The notes below the pieces were generated by a model. The model did not search any database. It was not told where the DNA came from and saw only the letters and a list, made by a program, of their open reading frames with translations. Positions 34,171-43,084 of a stretch of DNA of 64,000 bases are shown one piece after another (within the stretch, counting starts at the first letter, position 1; each line of letters starts with the position of its first letter). Origin of the DNA: M3007 sp964484205 (GTDB taxonomy: Bacteria > Bacteroidota > Bacteroidia > Chitinophagales > Saprospiraceae); the NCBI GenBank assembly GCA_964484205.1, contig CAZAEZ010000006.1, forward strand, positions 118,493 through 182,492. The letters are read 5' to 3'. A program made the translations under genes and the position numbers.

Positions 34171-35166
34171 TTAAAATATGACGCTGTATTTGAGCATAAA
34201 GGCGCCGGTCAATTGGGCTGCCGGGGCCTGTTTGTCGGCCGGTATACCCAGGTTGGCATCGCCGCTGTCGCCGTAAATGCCGTTGTCGTTGGAGTCGAGG
34301 TTCATCTTCACGTCCTGGTCGTAGAACAATTCGCCCAGCAGGTCGAGCGAGAGTCCTTTGAAAATCTGGATGCTGAAATTGTTGGTAAAAAGTACGTCGA
34401 TCGCACCGGGATTTTCCAAATAGTTGGAAAACAGGCGCAGGGTAGACGTGGTAGAAAACCGGTCTTTGAAATATTTATTTTCATAGCGACCCACCAGTTC
34501 CGAACCCAGGCCCAGGAAGCTGTTTTTTACCTCGGTAATGGTGCCGTTGGCATCGCGGGTTACGTCGTTGCCGTGTATGTCGAGCCGGGCCAGTGAATCG
34601 TCGGCCACATAGATGAACCGGATGGCCACCGGGGAGTACTGAAAGGTGAGGTGGCTGTTGGGTTTGTACGTGATGCCGGGGGAAAACTGGATCAGTGCCG
34701 GCGATAACATTTTTGACAACAACACGTCGGCGTTTCCGTCGATGGTTTGCGCCGTCAGGTAGTTGCTCTTGTACGTTTTGAGCAATTGGGTTTGCGCCAG
34801 CAGGTCGGCCGAGGCAAACCATTTTTCACCGGCGATTTTATAGCCATAGGTAGATGCCAGGCGGAGGACATCGAGGTTTTTCTGAAAACCGTCGGGTTGG
34901 GTGGTCGAGGTGCGCCCCAGGCGTTGGAGCGAGAGTTGGAGGGTCACCTGGTTGTTCCAGAACGAATTTTCGGCCTTGCGGTTGGCCGAAAAAGAGCCCA
35001 GACCGCCAATGCCGAAGCGGCCGTTGCCGCTACCCACACGGGGGTTGATAATGCCCAGGCCGCCGAGGTCGAGGCCAATGCCGCCGGTGTAGGTCCAGGT
35101 AGTATCCTGAGCAGTCGCTGTGCCCAGTGCAACAAGAAGAGCGAGTGTTAAAACGAATAAGCGCAT
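34171..35166 (-). CDS. DUF3078 outer-membrane-barrel-like protein
   Basis: This 331-residue protein has a signal peptide (MRLFVLTLALLVALGTATAQ). The DUF3078 pattern follows: WTYTGGIGLDLGGLGIINPR, NSFWNNQVTLQLSLQRLGRT, YGYKIAGEKWFASADLLAQT and FSPGITYKPNSHLTFQYSPV. The alternating strands and final aromatic residue (KYSVIF) suggest an outer-membrane barrel. The function is unknown. The family is restricted mainly to Bacteroidota. Confidence 0.85.
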   Translation of the reverse strand: MRLFVLTLALLVALGTATAQDTTWTYTGGIGLDLGGLGIINPRVGSGNGRFGIGGLGSFSANRKAENSFWNNQVTLQLSLQRLGRTSTTQPDGFQKNLDVLRLASTYGYKIAGEKWFASADLLAQTQLLKTYKSNYLTAQTIDGNADVLLSKMLSPALIQFSPGITYKPNSHLTFQYSPVAIRFIYVADDSLARLDIHGNDVTRDANGTITEVKNSFLGLGSELVGRYENKYFKDRFSTTSTLRLFSNYLENPGAIDVLFTNNFSIQIFKGLSLDLLGELFYDQDVKMNLDSNDNGIYGDSGDANLGIPADKQAPAAQLTGAFMLKYSVIF

Positions 35167-35270
35167 ACGATAGAAAAGGATTTAACCGGGCGAAAAAGCC
35201 GTCCGCCCAGGTAGTTTAGAATCAGGAAATTGCCTGAACAGGGTAAAAAAAAACCAGGTCCACTTGACGG

Positions 35271-36128
35271 TTATACTTCGGGTGGAATAAGGTGTTCGTC
35301 CTGCCCGTCGGGATAAAAGACTTCTACTTTTTCGGTAGTCATTTTACTCAGCGGCACGATGATCGCCCGTTCAGGAGTTTGAAGAATCAGTGATGTCGAA
35401 TCGATCAGCACTACTTTGCCGCGTGCGCCGTCGATTTCAATTTCGTCGCCGACGCGGACTTTGTTACGGTTATAGTGGCCGGCCAGATAGTTGGCCACCA
35501 GGTCGCGCGAGGCAAGTCCGTAGCCAACGGCAAAGGCAAGCGCCAGGGCGCCGATCACCACGGTCAGGTTGGAAGCAATAAAACCGGTGCTGATTTTTGC
35601 CTGCGAAAGTGCACTAACGGCAATGGTGATAAACAGAAAATAAAACACCGCAGTGGCGATCATTTTTGCCGACGGAATGCCCATGCTCTGGCAGGTGGTC
35701 AGCACAATACCCCGGATCATATCGGCCAGGAAAAGGCCGAGTAAAAACAGGACAAAGGCCGAAAACAGTGCGGGCAGGTAGTCGATCACATCACGCACCA
35801 TATCGGTAATAGCCGGAATACCCAGCATATCAGTAGCGAAAATGATAAACCCGAGCATCAGCACGAAGTAAATCATTTGTGCGACCACGGTGGATATCTG
35901 GATTTTCATGCCGCTGCGTTGCACCAGGTCGATGTCGTTGAGCCGTTCGGCCAAGCGGTCCACTTGCAAGCCTGCGAGTACCCGGCGAACCACCCGGCGC
36001 AGAAAGCCGGCAATGATCCTGCCGATGATCAGGATCAACAGGGCAAAAAGCAGCTTGGGGGCGGCTTCCGAAAAGCGGGAGACTAGTTCGGTGAAAATGC
36101 CATCTTTAATTTTTTCAAAAAAATCCAT
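35271..36128 (-). CDS. Small mechanosensitive-channel-like protein
   Basis: This 285-residue protein has conserved paired helices of the MS-channel TM type (LLFALLILIIGRIIAGFLRR repeated in form at ALFSAFVLFLLGLFLADMIR) and four membrane segments. A short MscS-like beta domain follows (VRVGDEIEIDGARGKVVLID, then TPERAIIVPLSKM). It lacks the long cytoplasmic cage of E. coli MscS. It likely forms a channel or related membrane assembly. It is the last of a leftward group after the sigma factor and the 87-residue gene. Confidence 0.85.
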   Translation of the reverse strand: MDFFEKIKDGIFTELVSRFSEAAPKLLFALLILIIGRIIAGFLRRVVRRVLAGLQVDRLAERLNDIDLVQRSGMKIQISTVVAQMIYFVLMLGFIIFATDMLGIPAITDMVRDVIDYLPALFSAFVLFLLGLFLADMIRGIVLTTCQSMGIPSAKMIATAVFYFLFITIAVSALSQAKISTGFIASNLTVVIGALALAFAVGYGLASRDLVANYLAGHYNRNKVRVGDEIEIDGARGKVVLIDSTSLILQTPERAIIVPLSKMTTEKVEVFYPDGQDEHLIPPEV

Positions 36129-36181
36129 GGACTGAAGATTGTTGTTTGGCTGTTAGCTTTTGGCGGTTGTGCAGTTGGCGG

Positions 36182-36445
36182 TTAGCGGGGGGGCTTCCGC
36201 CAGTCGGGCCATGCTTCCGGCTCGGGCCTGCGCCCCGGAAAGAGGTCGGGAGCCGGTCCGTTGGAGTCACTGCCGCCAATCATGTGGAATACAGCCTCCA
36301 GCGCGTTGGGCACAAATACTTCAACTACCCGCCCGAATACAGCCATGTTGGCGGCATGGCCGGATACCCGGCGTTCGAGTTCAGGCGGCAGGCTGGCCTC
36401 CCATTTTGCCTCCAGATCTTTAAAACTATTGTGTCGCGTTGCCAT
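36182..36445 (-). CDS. Small conserved-looking protein next to sigma factor
   Basis: This 87-residue protein reads MATRHNSFKDLEAKWEASLP, then a hydrophobic middle (NMAVFGRVVEVFVPNALEAV) and a Pro-rich C-terminus. It follows the sigma factor gene by 55 bases on the same strand. By position it could be a small partner or anti-sigma-like protein. It has no zinc-binding HxxxCxxC motif and no clear membrane helix, so this is not supported by sequence. Confidence 0.6.
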   Translation of the reverse strand: MATRHNSFKDLEAKWEASLPPELERRVSGHAANMAVFGRVVEVFVPNALEAVFHMIGGSDSNGPAPDLFPGRRPEPEAWPDWRKPPR

Positions 36446-36500
36446 TCATTTCATTCTGTTTAGAAATCGGTTTTTACGAATAAAGCGATTAAGAGCGAGT

Positions 36501-37073
36501 CTACGATTCAATAGGGTCAGTCGCATATAAATCATCATAGACTACCTGGGCCTTTTGTTTGGCCCGCATGATTTGCATTTTGATGGCACTTTCGGTCTTC
36601 TGGAAAAAATCGGCAATATCTTTGATAGACATATCATCCATGTACTTCATCAGCAAAATTATCCGGTCGCCTTCCGGCAGTTCCGCCAACACCTTTTCAA
36701 GTCGATCGTGTTTCATTTCCAGCAGCACACTGTCGGGGATTTCTACCTCTGCTTCGTCGCCAATACGGCTGACATCGTCGGCCAACAGCACCGGTATTTT
36801 TTTCTTTTTGCGGATTACGTCAATACAAAAGTTGTACGTAATGGAATACAACCAGGTAGAGAACGACGACTTTTCGTTGAAGCGCGACAAGTTCAGGTAT
36901 ACCTTGACAAAAATATCCTGAACGGCATCATGCGCCAGGGCCTCGTCGCCCAGCATGGAAATACATTTGGCGAACACCTTACCCCCATACCGCCGGTACA
37001 GCACAGTAAAGTAATCCGGATTTTGTTCCTTCAGGTAGCGTGCGATCAGCTCGCTGTCGGAAACCCCGGACAT
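36501..37073 (-). CDS. ECF-type sigma-70 factor
   Basis: This 190-residue protein has sigma region 2 (YFTVLYRRYGGKVFAKCISM, DAVQDIFVKVYLNLSRF, SFSTWLYSITYNFCIDVIR) and region 4 (LPEGDRIILLMKYMDDMSIK, then DIADFFQKTESAIKMQIMRA). A Lys-rich linker follows region 2. The ATG at 37073 is chosen. A TTG ten codons upstream is possible. The target genes are unknown. The next gene downstream is the 87-residue protein. Confidence 0.9.
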   Translation of the reverse strand: MSGVSDSELIARYLKEQNPDYFTVLYRRYGGKVFAKCISMLGDEALAHDAVQDIFVKVYLNLSRFNEKSSFSTWLYSITYNFCIDVIRKKKKIPVLLADDVSRIGDEAEVEIPDSVLLEMKHDRLEKVLAELPEGDRIILLMKYMDDMSIKDIADFFQKTESAIKMQIMRAKQKAQVVYDDLYATDPIES

Positions 37074-37293
37074 AACATTAGGAGATGTCTTAACCTTGGT
37101 CAAGAGGCTGGCAGGTGCTTAAACTGGTTTACAATCACATTTACTGCAACCGCAAAGAGACAAAAAACCAGCGACACCCGGTGCCTTTTTCTTTTGAACC
37201 GTTAATGAGACGTTAAACTTTTTCCGACGTCACATGCCCTTCCAAATTAAATTCGCCGGGGGGGCTTACTTTGCACAAACTTTAACATTTGAT

Positions 37294-37848
37294 ATGAAAA
37301 ATTGCTTGCTTTTCGCCGCTTTTGCACTGTTTACAGGCTCGCTGTTTGCACAAAAAGCATCGTATCATATCCGGGTCAACAATTACCCGCTCGATACCAT
37401 TTACCCCTACAACATTCCCTTGCTCGATATGGACAGCACCACCGAGTCGAACACCAAAGAGGTGCTGGCCATTCCTAAGAAAAAGAAAAAACCAACGGTG
37501 ATCGCCTTCTGGCTGACCACCTGCAAACCCTGCCACCGCGAGCTCGCAACCTACACCGCAAACTATGCCGAATGGCAAAAAAAGGCCGACTTCCGTTTGC
37601 TGGCAATTTCGATCGACTTTCCGCAGCGTTTCCGTCAGATTGCCGAGATCGCCCGGGAAAAACAGTTCCCGTTTGAAGTGTACTGGGACCGCGACCGGCT
37701 TTTCCGGAACGTGATGCCGCATGGCGGCCTCAACGGCCTGCCCCAGGTATTTATCTTTGATAAAAACGGCAAGCTGGCTTATCATCACAAGGGCTTTCGC
37801 CCGGGCGATGAGCTGGAATTGTTTGCTAAAATTCAGGAATTGCAGTAG
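37294..37848 (+). CDS. Secreted thioredoxin-like (TlpA/AhpC-TSA type) protein
   Basis: This 184-residue protein has a signal peptide (MKNCLLFAAFALFTGSLFAQ). Its thioredoxin fold has the redox pair Cys77-Lys-Pro-Cys80 in AFWLTTCKPCHRELA, and later FRLLAISIDFP and GLPQVFIFDKNGKLAYHHKG with the cis-proline. It likely works in the periplasm as a thiol-disulfide oxidoreductase. A TTACTTTG box 20 bases upstream is close to the -7 consensus. Confidence 0.9.
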   Translation: MKNCLLFAAFALFTGSLFAQKASYHIRVNNYPLDTIYPYNIPLLDMDSTTESNTKEVLAIPKKKKKPTVIAFWLTTCKPCHRELATYTANYAEWQKKADFRLLAISIDFPQRFRQIAEIAREKQFPFEVYWDRDRLFRNVMPHGGLNGLPQVFIFDKNGKLAYHHKGFRPGDELELFAKIQELQ

Positions 37849-37860
37849 TAACCACTCCGG

Positions 37861-39549
37861 TTACCCCCCGCGTCTTCGTCCGCTGCCGGCAGCCACATTC
37901 AGGGTTGCTTCCACTTCCCAATTGGCGCGCAACGCTTCCAGTTTTTGGGTAAAAACGCGCTCCGGCTGACGGTGGGCGAAGTAATCGCCGGGGTCCCACC
38001 GGCCATTGCCGTTTTGGTCTTCAACCAGTTGCAGGGTATACGCAACGGGATCCAGCTTTTCAAAAGGGAATCGCATGGACGTCGAGTCGGCAACAAATTT
38101 TTGTTCCGTTTCCAGGGCCGTCCCACCGCGCAGCAATTGCAACACATAAGCTGTTCCCGGCAAAAGATCTTCAAGCGTCAGGCTGAGGTTGCCAAGTTGC
38201 TTTTCTGCCGGTACGGCAAAAATACGGCGCAAGGTGTCGGCATTGCTGGTGCCGTAAAAATCGGTTAATGCGCCTGGCAGCAGGGTTAGGGTGTATTTTG
38301 CTTCGGGGCGCCAGCTGATCGTCAGCTGCAGTACCCGGCGTTTTGCGGTATCAATGGTCAGGTCAAACAATCTGGACGCCACGGAATCGACATCCAGCAG
38401 GCAACGGGCGGTATCAACCTGTGTGAGCGGGGTGTTGAATGAAATTTCGGCAGGCTTGGTTGGGCTGATTTGCACCGTACGCGGTGGTACCGGCCCGGTG
38501 GGTGCAGGCGCCTGCGGAGCGCCCTGACGCCCGGCCCGGCCTCCGGGTGCAGCCCTGCGTTCATCGGCAAAGCCGACTGTGTTGGTTGCCAAAAACGCCG
38601 TCCGGGAAAGTGCCCGTACGGCAACGGTGTCGGGGCCCGCGATCAGTTCCCAGCCGACGGAATCGGGGCGATCATACCAGATGAGCAGGCTGTCCTGATC
38701 GGTTTCCCGGTACCAGCGCAGATCGGGCAGGCCGACCCGTACCGGGACGGTATCCGGCGAGCGCGAATAGCCCAAACTGATAAACCCGTAGCGACCAACA
38801 TTTTTTGCCAGCAAACGGAGCGGTGGTACGGGTTTAAATACCCGGATGCCGGCAATTGTGCTCAGGCTGTCATTCACCTGGATTAGGCTGTCCGGAAAGC
38901 CGATCCGTTCGTTTATACCGTCCCATTTCATATTTTGATCGGCATCTTCAATTGCCACCACTTTGAAACGGCCCGCACGGACGTTCGGAATGGAATACTG
39001 CCCGCTTTTGTCGCTTCGTGCCACATAGTAGGGGCGGTCTTTTATGGCAATGCTGTCGTCGAATGTGTCATACAGCTGTACGGAAATATTTTCCTGCGGC
39101 TCGCCGGAAAAGGCATCCACGATAATGCCGGTAACGGACAGGCTATCGATAACATCGCCGGTAGAGAAAACAAAGCGCAGGTCTTTGGCCGGATTGCCTT
39201 CGTGCAAATCTTTGACAGCCGTACCAAAATTGATCGTATAGGTGGTATTGGGCCGGAGTGTTTCGTCGGGATCAAATTTGAAGGTTACCGTCCGGCCCTT
39301 GAGCGTAATTTCCGGGCGTTTGGCCAGCGGTGGCGACACCAGCACCTGGGTGCCGGCATCTTGCAGGGTTACCCATTCGTCGAAGGTTAGTTTGAACGAA
39401 CGCTCCGTAAAACGGGTGCGCAGGTTGGGCGTACTTTTTTCCGGCATCACCTTTGGCGGTGTGTTGTCTTTGGGCCCGCCTTCCGGGGCTATGGGGCGGG
39501 CGCAAGCAGCCAATCCAATTACGACCAGGGCAAAAACGAGTTTTTTCAT
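37861..39549 (-). CDS. Ig-like (SbsA-type) domain lipoprotein
   Basis: This 562-residue protein has a lipobox (VIGLAACARP). It opens with GGPKDNTPPKVMPEKSTPNL and a bacterial Ig-like SbsA domain (about 30-130: SFKLTFDEWVTLQDAGTQVL, TLRPNTTYTINFGTAVKDLH). Carboxypeptidase-regulatory-like beta domains follow (GIIVDAFSGEPQENISVQLY, QYSIPNVRAGRFKVVAIEDA). The family is common on the surface of Bacteroidota, with no known enzyme role. A TACTTTTG box lies 13 bases before the start. The 3' end is 12 bases from the convergent thioredoxin-like gene. Confidence 0.8.
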   Translation of the reverse strand: MKKLVFALVVIGLAACARPIAPEGGPKDNTPPKVMPEKSTPNLRTRFTERSFKLTFDEWVTLQDAGTQVLVSPPLAKRPEITLKGRTVTFKFDPDETLRPNTTYTINFGTAVKDLHEGNPAKDLRFVFSTGDVIDSLSVTGIIVDAFSGEPQENISVQLYDTFDDSIAIKDRPYYVARSDKSGQYSIPNVRAGRFKVVAIEDADQNMKWDGINERIGFPDSLIQVNDSLSTIAGIRVFKPVPPLRLLAKNVGRYGFISLGYSRSPDTVPVRVGLPDLRWYRETDQDSLLIWYDRPDSVGWELIAGPDTVAVRALSRTAFLATNTVGFADERRAAPGGRAGRQGAPQAPAPTGPVPPRTVQISPTKPAEISFNTPLTQVDTARCLLDVDSVASRLFDLTIDTAKRRVLQLTISWRPEAKYTLTLLPGALTDFYGTSNADTLRRIFAVPAEKQLGNLSLTLEDLLPGTAYVLQLLRGGTALETEQKFVADSTSMRFPFEKLDPVAYTLQLVEDQNGNGRWDPGDYFAHRQPERVFTQKLEALRANWEVEATLNVAAGSGRRRGG

Positions 39550-39731
39550 GTTTAGCAGCCGCAAAAGTAGGGCGCAGGAGGGAAAACGAACGCGCCGGCT
39601 TTTTGTGCGCCCCGGAATACCTGTTTTTACAACATTCATTTTGGCGTTTTGAAAACGACAAACCGGGATTTCAGCCTGTAGCTTGGGATGTGTACCTTAC
39701 CTTTATGACGAAACAACTAAAATTTAGTGCT

Positions 39732-40355
39732 ATGAAAACGCTTGTTTTACTTGCAACCCTTTTGTGTATGTCGACCTTTTTGTTTGGCCAGGACAACTCA
39801 AGTCCGGAGGCAGCAGCCAGCCCGGATACCACATTGCCCTACTACCAGATACCCGACTACCCGGAAAGCTATACGGCCGAATCCGTGGCTGCCCGGATGA
39901 TCGACGGCCTGGGCTTTCGGTATTATTGGGCAACGGAAGGCCTGCGCCCGGAGGACCTCGCTTTCAAGCCCAACGCAGAAGCGCGCAGCTCCGGCGAAAC
40001 AATTGAACATATTCTGGGCTTGTCGGAGGTTGTGGTCAATGCTGTCCGGCAAGTTCCGAACAAGCGCGACGGGGAAGAAGCCGCAGCGTTGTCGTTTGAG
40101 GAAATGCGGCGGCAGACGCTGGACAATCTGAAAACAGCCAGCGATATGCTGAAGAGCGGAAATGTCCGGCTGGAAGATTGCTTGCTCGTTTTTGAAAATG
40201 GGGACCGCCGGTCGGAATACCCGTTTTGGAACAACCTGAACGGACCCATTGCCGATGCCCTCTGGCATGCCGGCCAACTGGTATCGTTCCGCCGCTCCTC
40301 GGGCAACCCGTTCAATTCGAAAGTCAGTGTTTTTCAGGGAAAACTAAGAAATTGA
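39732..40355 (+). CDS. DinB-family secreted protein
   Basis: This 207-residue protein has a signal peptide (LVLLATLLCMSTFLFGQ) followed by a DinB/YfiT-like four-helix bundle. The metal-binding histidines are suggested by ETIEHILGLSEVV and DALWHAGQLVSFRR, which is the usual C-terminal DALxHxGQ motif. Family members are thiol-dependent metalloenzymes or of unknown role. An upstream in-frame ATG at 39705 is possible, but 39732 gives a normal signal peptide. Confidence 0.8.
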   Translation: MKTLVLLATLLCMSTFLFGQDNSSPEAAASPDTTLPYYQIPDYPESYTAESVAARMIDGLGFRYYWATEGLRPEDLAFKPNAEARSSGETIEHILGLSEVVVNAVRQVPNKRDGEEAAALSFEEMRRQTLDNLKTASDMLKSGNVRLEDCLLVFENGDRRSEYPFWNNLNGPIADALWHAGQLVSFRRSSGNPFNSKVSVFQGKLRN

Positions 40356-40357
40356 AC

Positions 40358-40483
40358 ATGGATTTTACCTTACGCCCCTGGTCTTTGGACGACCTGGACA
40401 ACCTGGTTCATTTTGCAAAAGCATTGTTCAAAAACGGGGAATACCTGGATGCGTTCGTTTATGCTATTCGACGTGAAAATTAA
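40358..40483 (+). pseudogene. Truncated GNAT acetyltransferase start
   Basis: The frame begins MDFTLRPWSLDDLDNLVHFA, the typical first 20 residues of RimJ/RimL-like GNAT acetyltransferases. It then loses all similarity and stops after 41 codons. The acetyl-CoA binding core is gone. The last 23 bases overlap the next gene. I read it as a deletion remnant fused to the upstream edge of the PHP gene. Confidence 0.65.
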
Positions 40484-41690
40484 ATTAGTAGCCGGCCTGG
40501 CAACGATCACGCTCCTGGCCGCCCAACCTTCCGTTTCGGCCCAAAACCGGACAAACTGGTATAAAGGCAACCTGCATACCCACTCATACTGGAGCGACGG
40601 CGACGAGTTTCCGGAACGGATCATGGCCTGGTATAAATCGAGAGGCTACCATTTTCTGGCGCTCTCCGACCACAACACCCTTGCCGAGGGCGAGAAGTGG
40701 ATTACGGTGAAACAAAAACCGGAGCACCTGCGCGATTTTGATAAATATCTGGAAGAATTTGGAACGGACTGGGTTGTATACAAAAAGGAGGAAAATAATA
40801 TCAGGGTGCGGCTCAAAACCTATGCGGAATACAAACCCCTGTTTGAAGAACCCGGCCGGTTTTTAATACTGCAAGCCGAAGAAATTACCGATCGGTACGA
40901 CAAAAAACCGGTACACCTGAATGCCACCAATATTCAAAAACATTTTGAACCGCAGGGTGGCGGGTCGGTCGCCCAGGTTTTGCAAAACAATATCGACGCT
41001 GTGCTGAAATACCGGGAGGAAAGCGGCACACCGGCCATGGTGCACGTCAACCATCCAAATTTTGGCTATGCAATCAGCCTGGCCGATATGATCGAACTCC
41101 GGGGCGAGCGTTTTTTCGAAGTATACAACGGCCATAATGCCGTACACAACCTGGGCGATTCGACACACATGTCCACAGAAGAAATGTGGGACCTGATCAA
41201 CATCGCCTACCTCGACCAACAAAAACCGCTGATCTACGGCCTGGCTACCGACGACAGTCACCATTACCACGAGTCGGGCCAAAAATTCGCCAATGCCGGC
41301 AGGGGTTGGGTAATGGTACAGGCAGATTCACTACATCCCGGCGCCCTGATCGATGCCATGGAGCGGGGGCAGTTTTATGCGAGTACCGGCGTTGAACTGC
41401 GCAAGCTGCATTTTAGCCAAAACAAATTGACCCTCCGGGTAAAAAAAGCACCTGGTGTACGCTACACGATTCAATTTATCGGCTGCAGGCAGGGCGACCG
41501 GCAAACGCATATTTTAAAAGAAAAACGCGGCTCCAAGGCGCGTTTTAAACTGGACGAAAACCTCCGGTTTGTGCGGGCAGTTGTTACTTCGGATAAATTG
41601 CAGGAAAACCCGGTGGAGACCTACCGGTTTGAAAAAGCCTGGACGCAGCCGGTAGTGCCCGGCGATAACAGCCGGGGCCCGACTCAGTAA
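40461..41690 (+). CDS. Secreted PHP-domain (CehA/McbA-like) metallohydrolase
   Basis: This 409-residue protein has a signal sequence (LVAGLATITLLAAQPSVSAQ). The PHP metal motifs are NLHTHSYWSDGDE, FLALSDHN, HVNHPNFGYA and DDSHHYHE. PHP enzymes hydrolyse phosphoesters or carbamates with metal ions. The substrate here is unknown. The C-terminal 80 residues form a beta-sandwich-like tail. The start is uncertain by a few codons because the upstream DNA is a pseudogene remnant. The 3' end overlaps the convergent CoA-binding gene by 7 bases. Confidence 0.85.
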   Translation: MLFDVKIKLVAGLATITLLAAQPSVSAQNRTNWYKGNLHTHSYWSDGDEFPERIMAWYKSRGYHFLALSDHNTLAEGEKWITVKQKPEHLRDFDKYLEEFGTDWVVYKKEENNIRVRLKTYAEYKPLFEEPGRFLILQAEEITDRYDKKPVHLNATNIQKHFEPQGGGSVAQVLQNNIDAVLKYREESGTPAMVHVNHPNFGYAISLADMIELRGERFFEVYNGHNAVHNLGDSTHMSTEEMWDLINIAYLDQQKPLIYGLATDDSHHYHESGQKFANAGRGWVMVQADSLHPGALIDAMERGQFYASTGVELRKLHFSQNKLTLRVKKAPGVRYTIQFIGCRQGDRQTHILKEKRGSKARFKLDENLRFVRAVVTSDKLQENPVETYRFEKAWTQPVVPGDNSRGPTQ

Positions 41691-42043
41691 TTTCCGATCG
41701 ATAGCATCACCAGCGTACACCCTTCAACCGTTTCGATGCCTTTTGCCTTGGCAAGCGCCATAAACTCGGCGTTTTCGGTACCCGGATTGAAAATGATCCG
41801 CTTGGGATTTAAGCCCAGCAAATAGTCGTAGTAGGGCGGTTGATGCTGCGGGCCAATGTACAGGGTAATCGTATCGACATCCTCCACCTCCGGCCGGTTA
41901 TGAAGGATGGGTAAGCCGGCCACACTGCCGTTGCGGGTACCAACGGGCACCACGGTATGCCCATGGCGCGTCAGGCTGTGTACTGCTAGATAAGCATAGC
42001 GGGCGGGGTTGGGTGTGGCGCCCAGTACGAGGGTCTTTTTCAT
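41684..42043 (-). CDS. CoA-binding domain protein
   Basis: This 119-residue protein matches small CoA_binding_2 Rossmann proteins: KKTLVLGATPNPARYAYLAV, HGHTVVPVGTRNGSVAGLPI, IIFNPGTENAEFMALAKAKG and a final VEGCTLVMLS with the conserved Cys. Its role is unknown. The yccU-type family includes stand-alone stress proteins. Confidence 0.9.
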   Translation of the reverse strand: MKKTLVLGATPNPARYAYLAVHSLTRHGHTVVPVGTRNGSVAGLPILHNRPEVEDVDTITLYIGPQHQPPYYDYLLGLNPKRIIFNPGTENAEFMALAKAKGIETVEGCTLVMLSIGNY

Positions 42044-42163
42044 CGGGGGCAAAACAAATATTTCCCGGCGAATGTTCGGGTGGCCAGAAAACCTATTTTT
42101 GCCCCACCGACAAATCGGTGGGCTGCAAAACGCCTGAACTGTTTTACCGTCACCTTATCTTAC

Positions 42164-42697
42164 ATGATCCTTACCGATAAAAAAATTCTGGAGGCTATCG
42201 ATGCCGGCGAAATTGTGATCGAGCCCTTCCGCCGGGAATGCCTTGGTACCAATTCGTATGATGTGCACCTGGGAAAATACCTGGGCTTGTACCGCGACCG
42301 GGTGCTTGATGCCAGGAAACACAATACGATTGAAATAATCGAAATGGCGGACGAAGGGTTTGTCCTGCAGCCGGGAACACTCTACCTGGGTGTCACGGAG
42401 GAATACACCGAAACCCACAACACCGTGCCTTTTCTTGAGGGGAAAAGCAGTGTTGGCCGCCTGGGCATCGATATCCATGCAACGGCCGGAAAAGGCGATG
42501 TCGGGTTTTCAAATACCTGGACGCTGGAAATTTCCTGCGTGCAACCGGTGCGGGTGTACCCGGGCATGCCGATCGGCCAACTGATCTATTTTACCATTGA
42601 AGGCGGCATTGAGAACTATTATAACCGCAAGCCCAATGCGAAATACAACCAGCGCACCAACAAGCCTGTGGAAAGCATGATGTGGAAAAATTTTTGA
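42164..42697 (+). CDS. dcd: dCTP deaminase
   Basis: This enzyme deaminates dCTP to dUTP, which feeds dTMP synthesis. The 177-residue protein starts MILTDKKILEAIDAGEIVIE and has NSYDVHLGKYL, PFLEGKSSVGRLGIDIHATA, the catalytic Glu-containing WTLEISC region, and the C-terminal QLIYFTIEGG. The length and motifs are standard. Confidence 0.97.
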   Translation: MILTDKKILEAIDAGEIVIEPFRRECLGTNSYDVHLGKYLGLYRDRVLDARKHNTIEIIEMADEGFVLQPGTLYLGVTEEYTETHNTVPFLEGKSSVGRLGIDIHATAGKGDVGFSNTWTLEISCVQPVRVYPGMPIGQLIYFTIEGGIENYYNRKPNAKYNQRTNKPVESMMWKNF

Positions 42698-43084
42698 AGC
42701 TGCCCTGCAGTAAAAAATTACCACGGTTAAGTTCCAAATGACAGTGTTTTCAACCCTAAGTCCATTGCCTGAACGGGTTACCGCATTCGCGGTATTTTTA
42801 CGGCAAAAAGATTGGTTGCGTTCAAGCGGTGCAGTTTTAAAGTGCCGGATTACTGTCAAATTCCCGGATTTTAAATGAAAATACAACAGTGAATACCCGG
42901 TGTATGACATAAAAAACTAAATTTGTTGCCTCCAAGTCAATATACGCTCGCCCCTTTCAATCCAGGTCCCCCCGTTCATGAAAATGCTTTTACGCTTGCG
43001 CTAACTTGGCAAGTTTATTGGTAATCTCCTCGAGTAGTCTTACGTAAGCATTTCAATTGGTGATTGATAAACACCCTGAATTAT
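42698..43084. other. 387-base gap before the SprB-repeat gene
   Basis: A short hairpin TACCGC-ATTC-GCGGTA followed by TTTTTA (42779-42799) could terminate dcd transcription. The rest shows no gene and no clear promoter box. The last 60 bases lead directly to the adhesin start. Confidence 0.4.
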
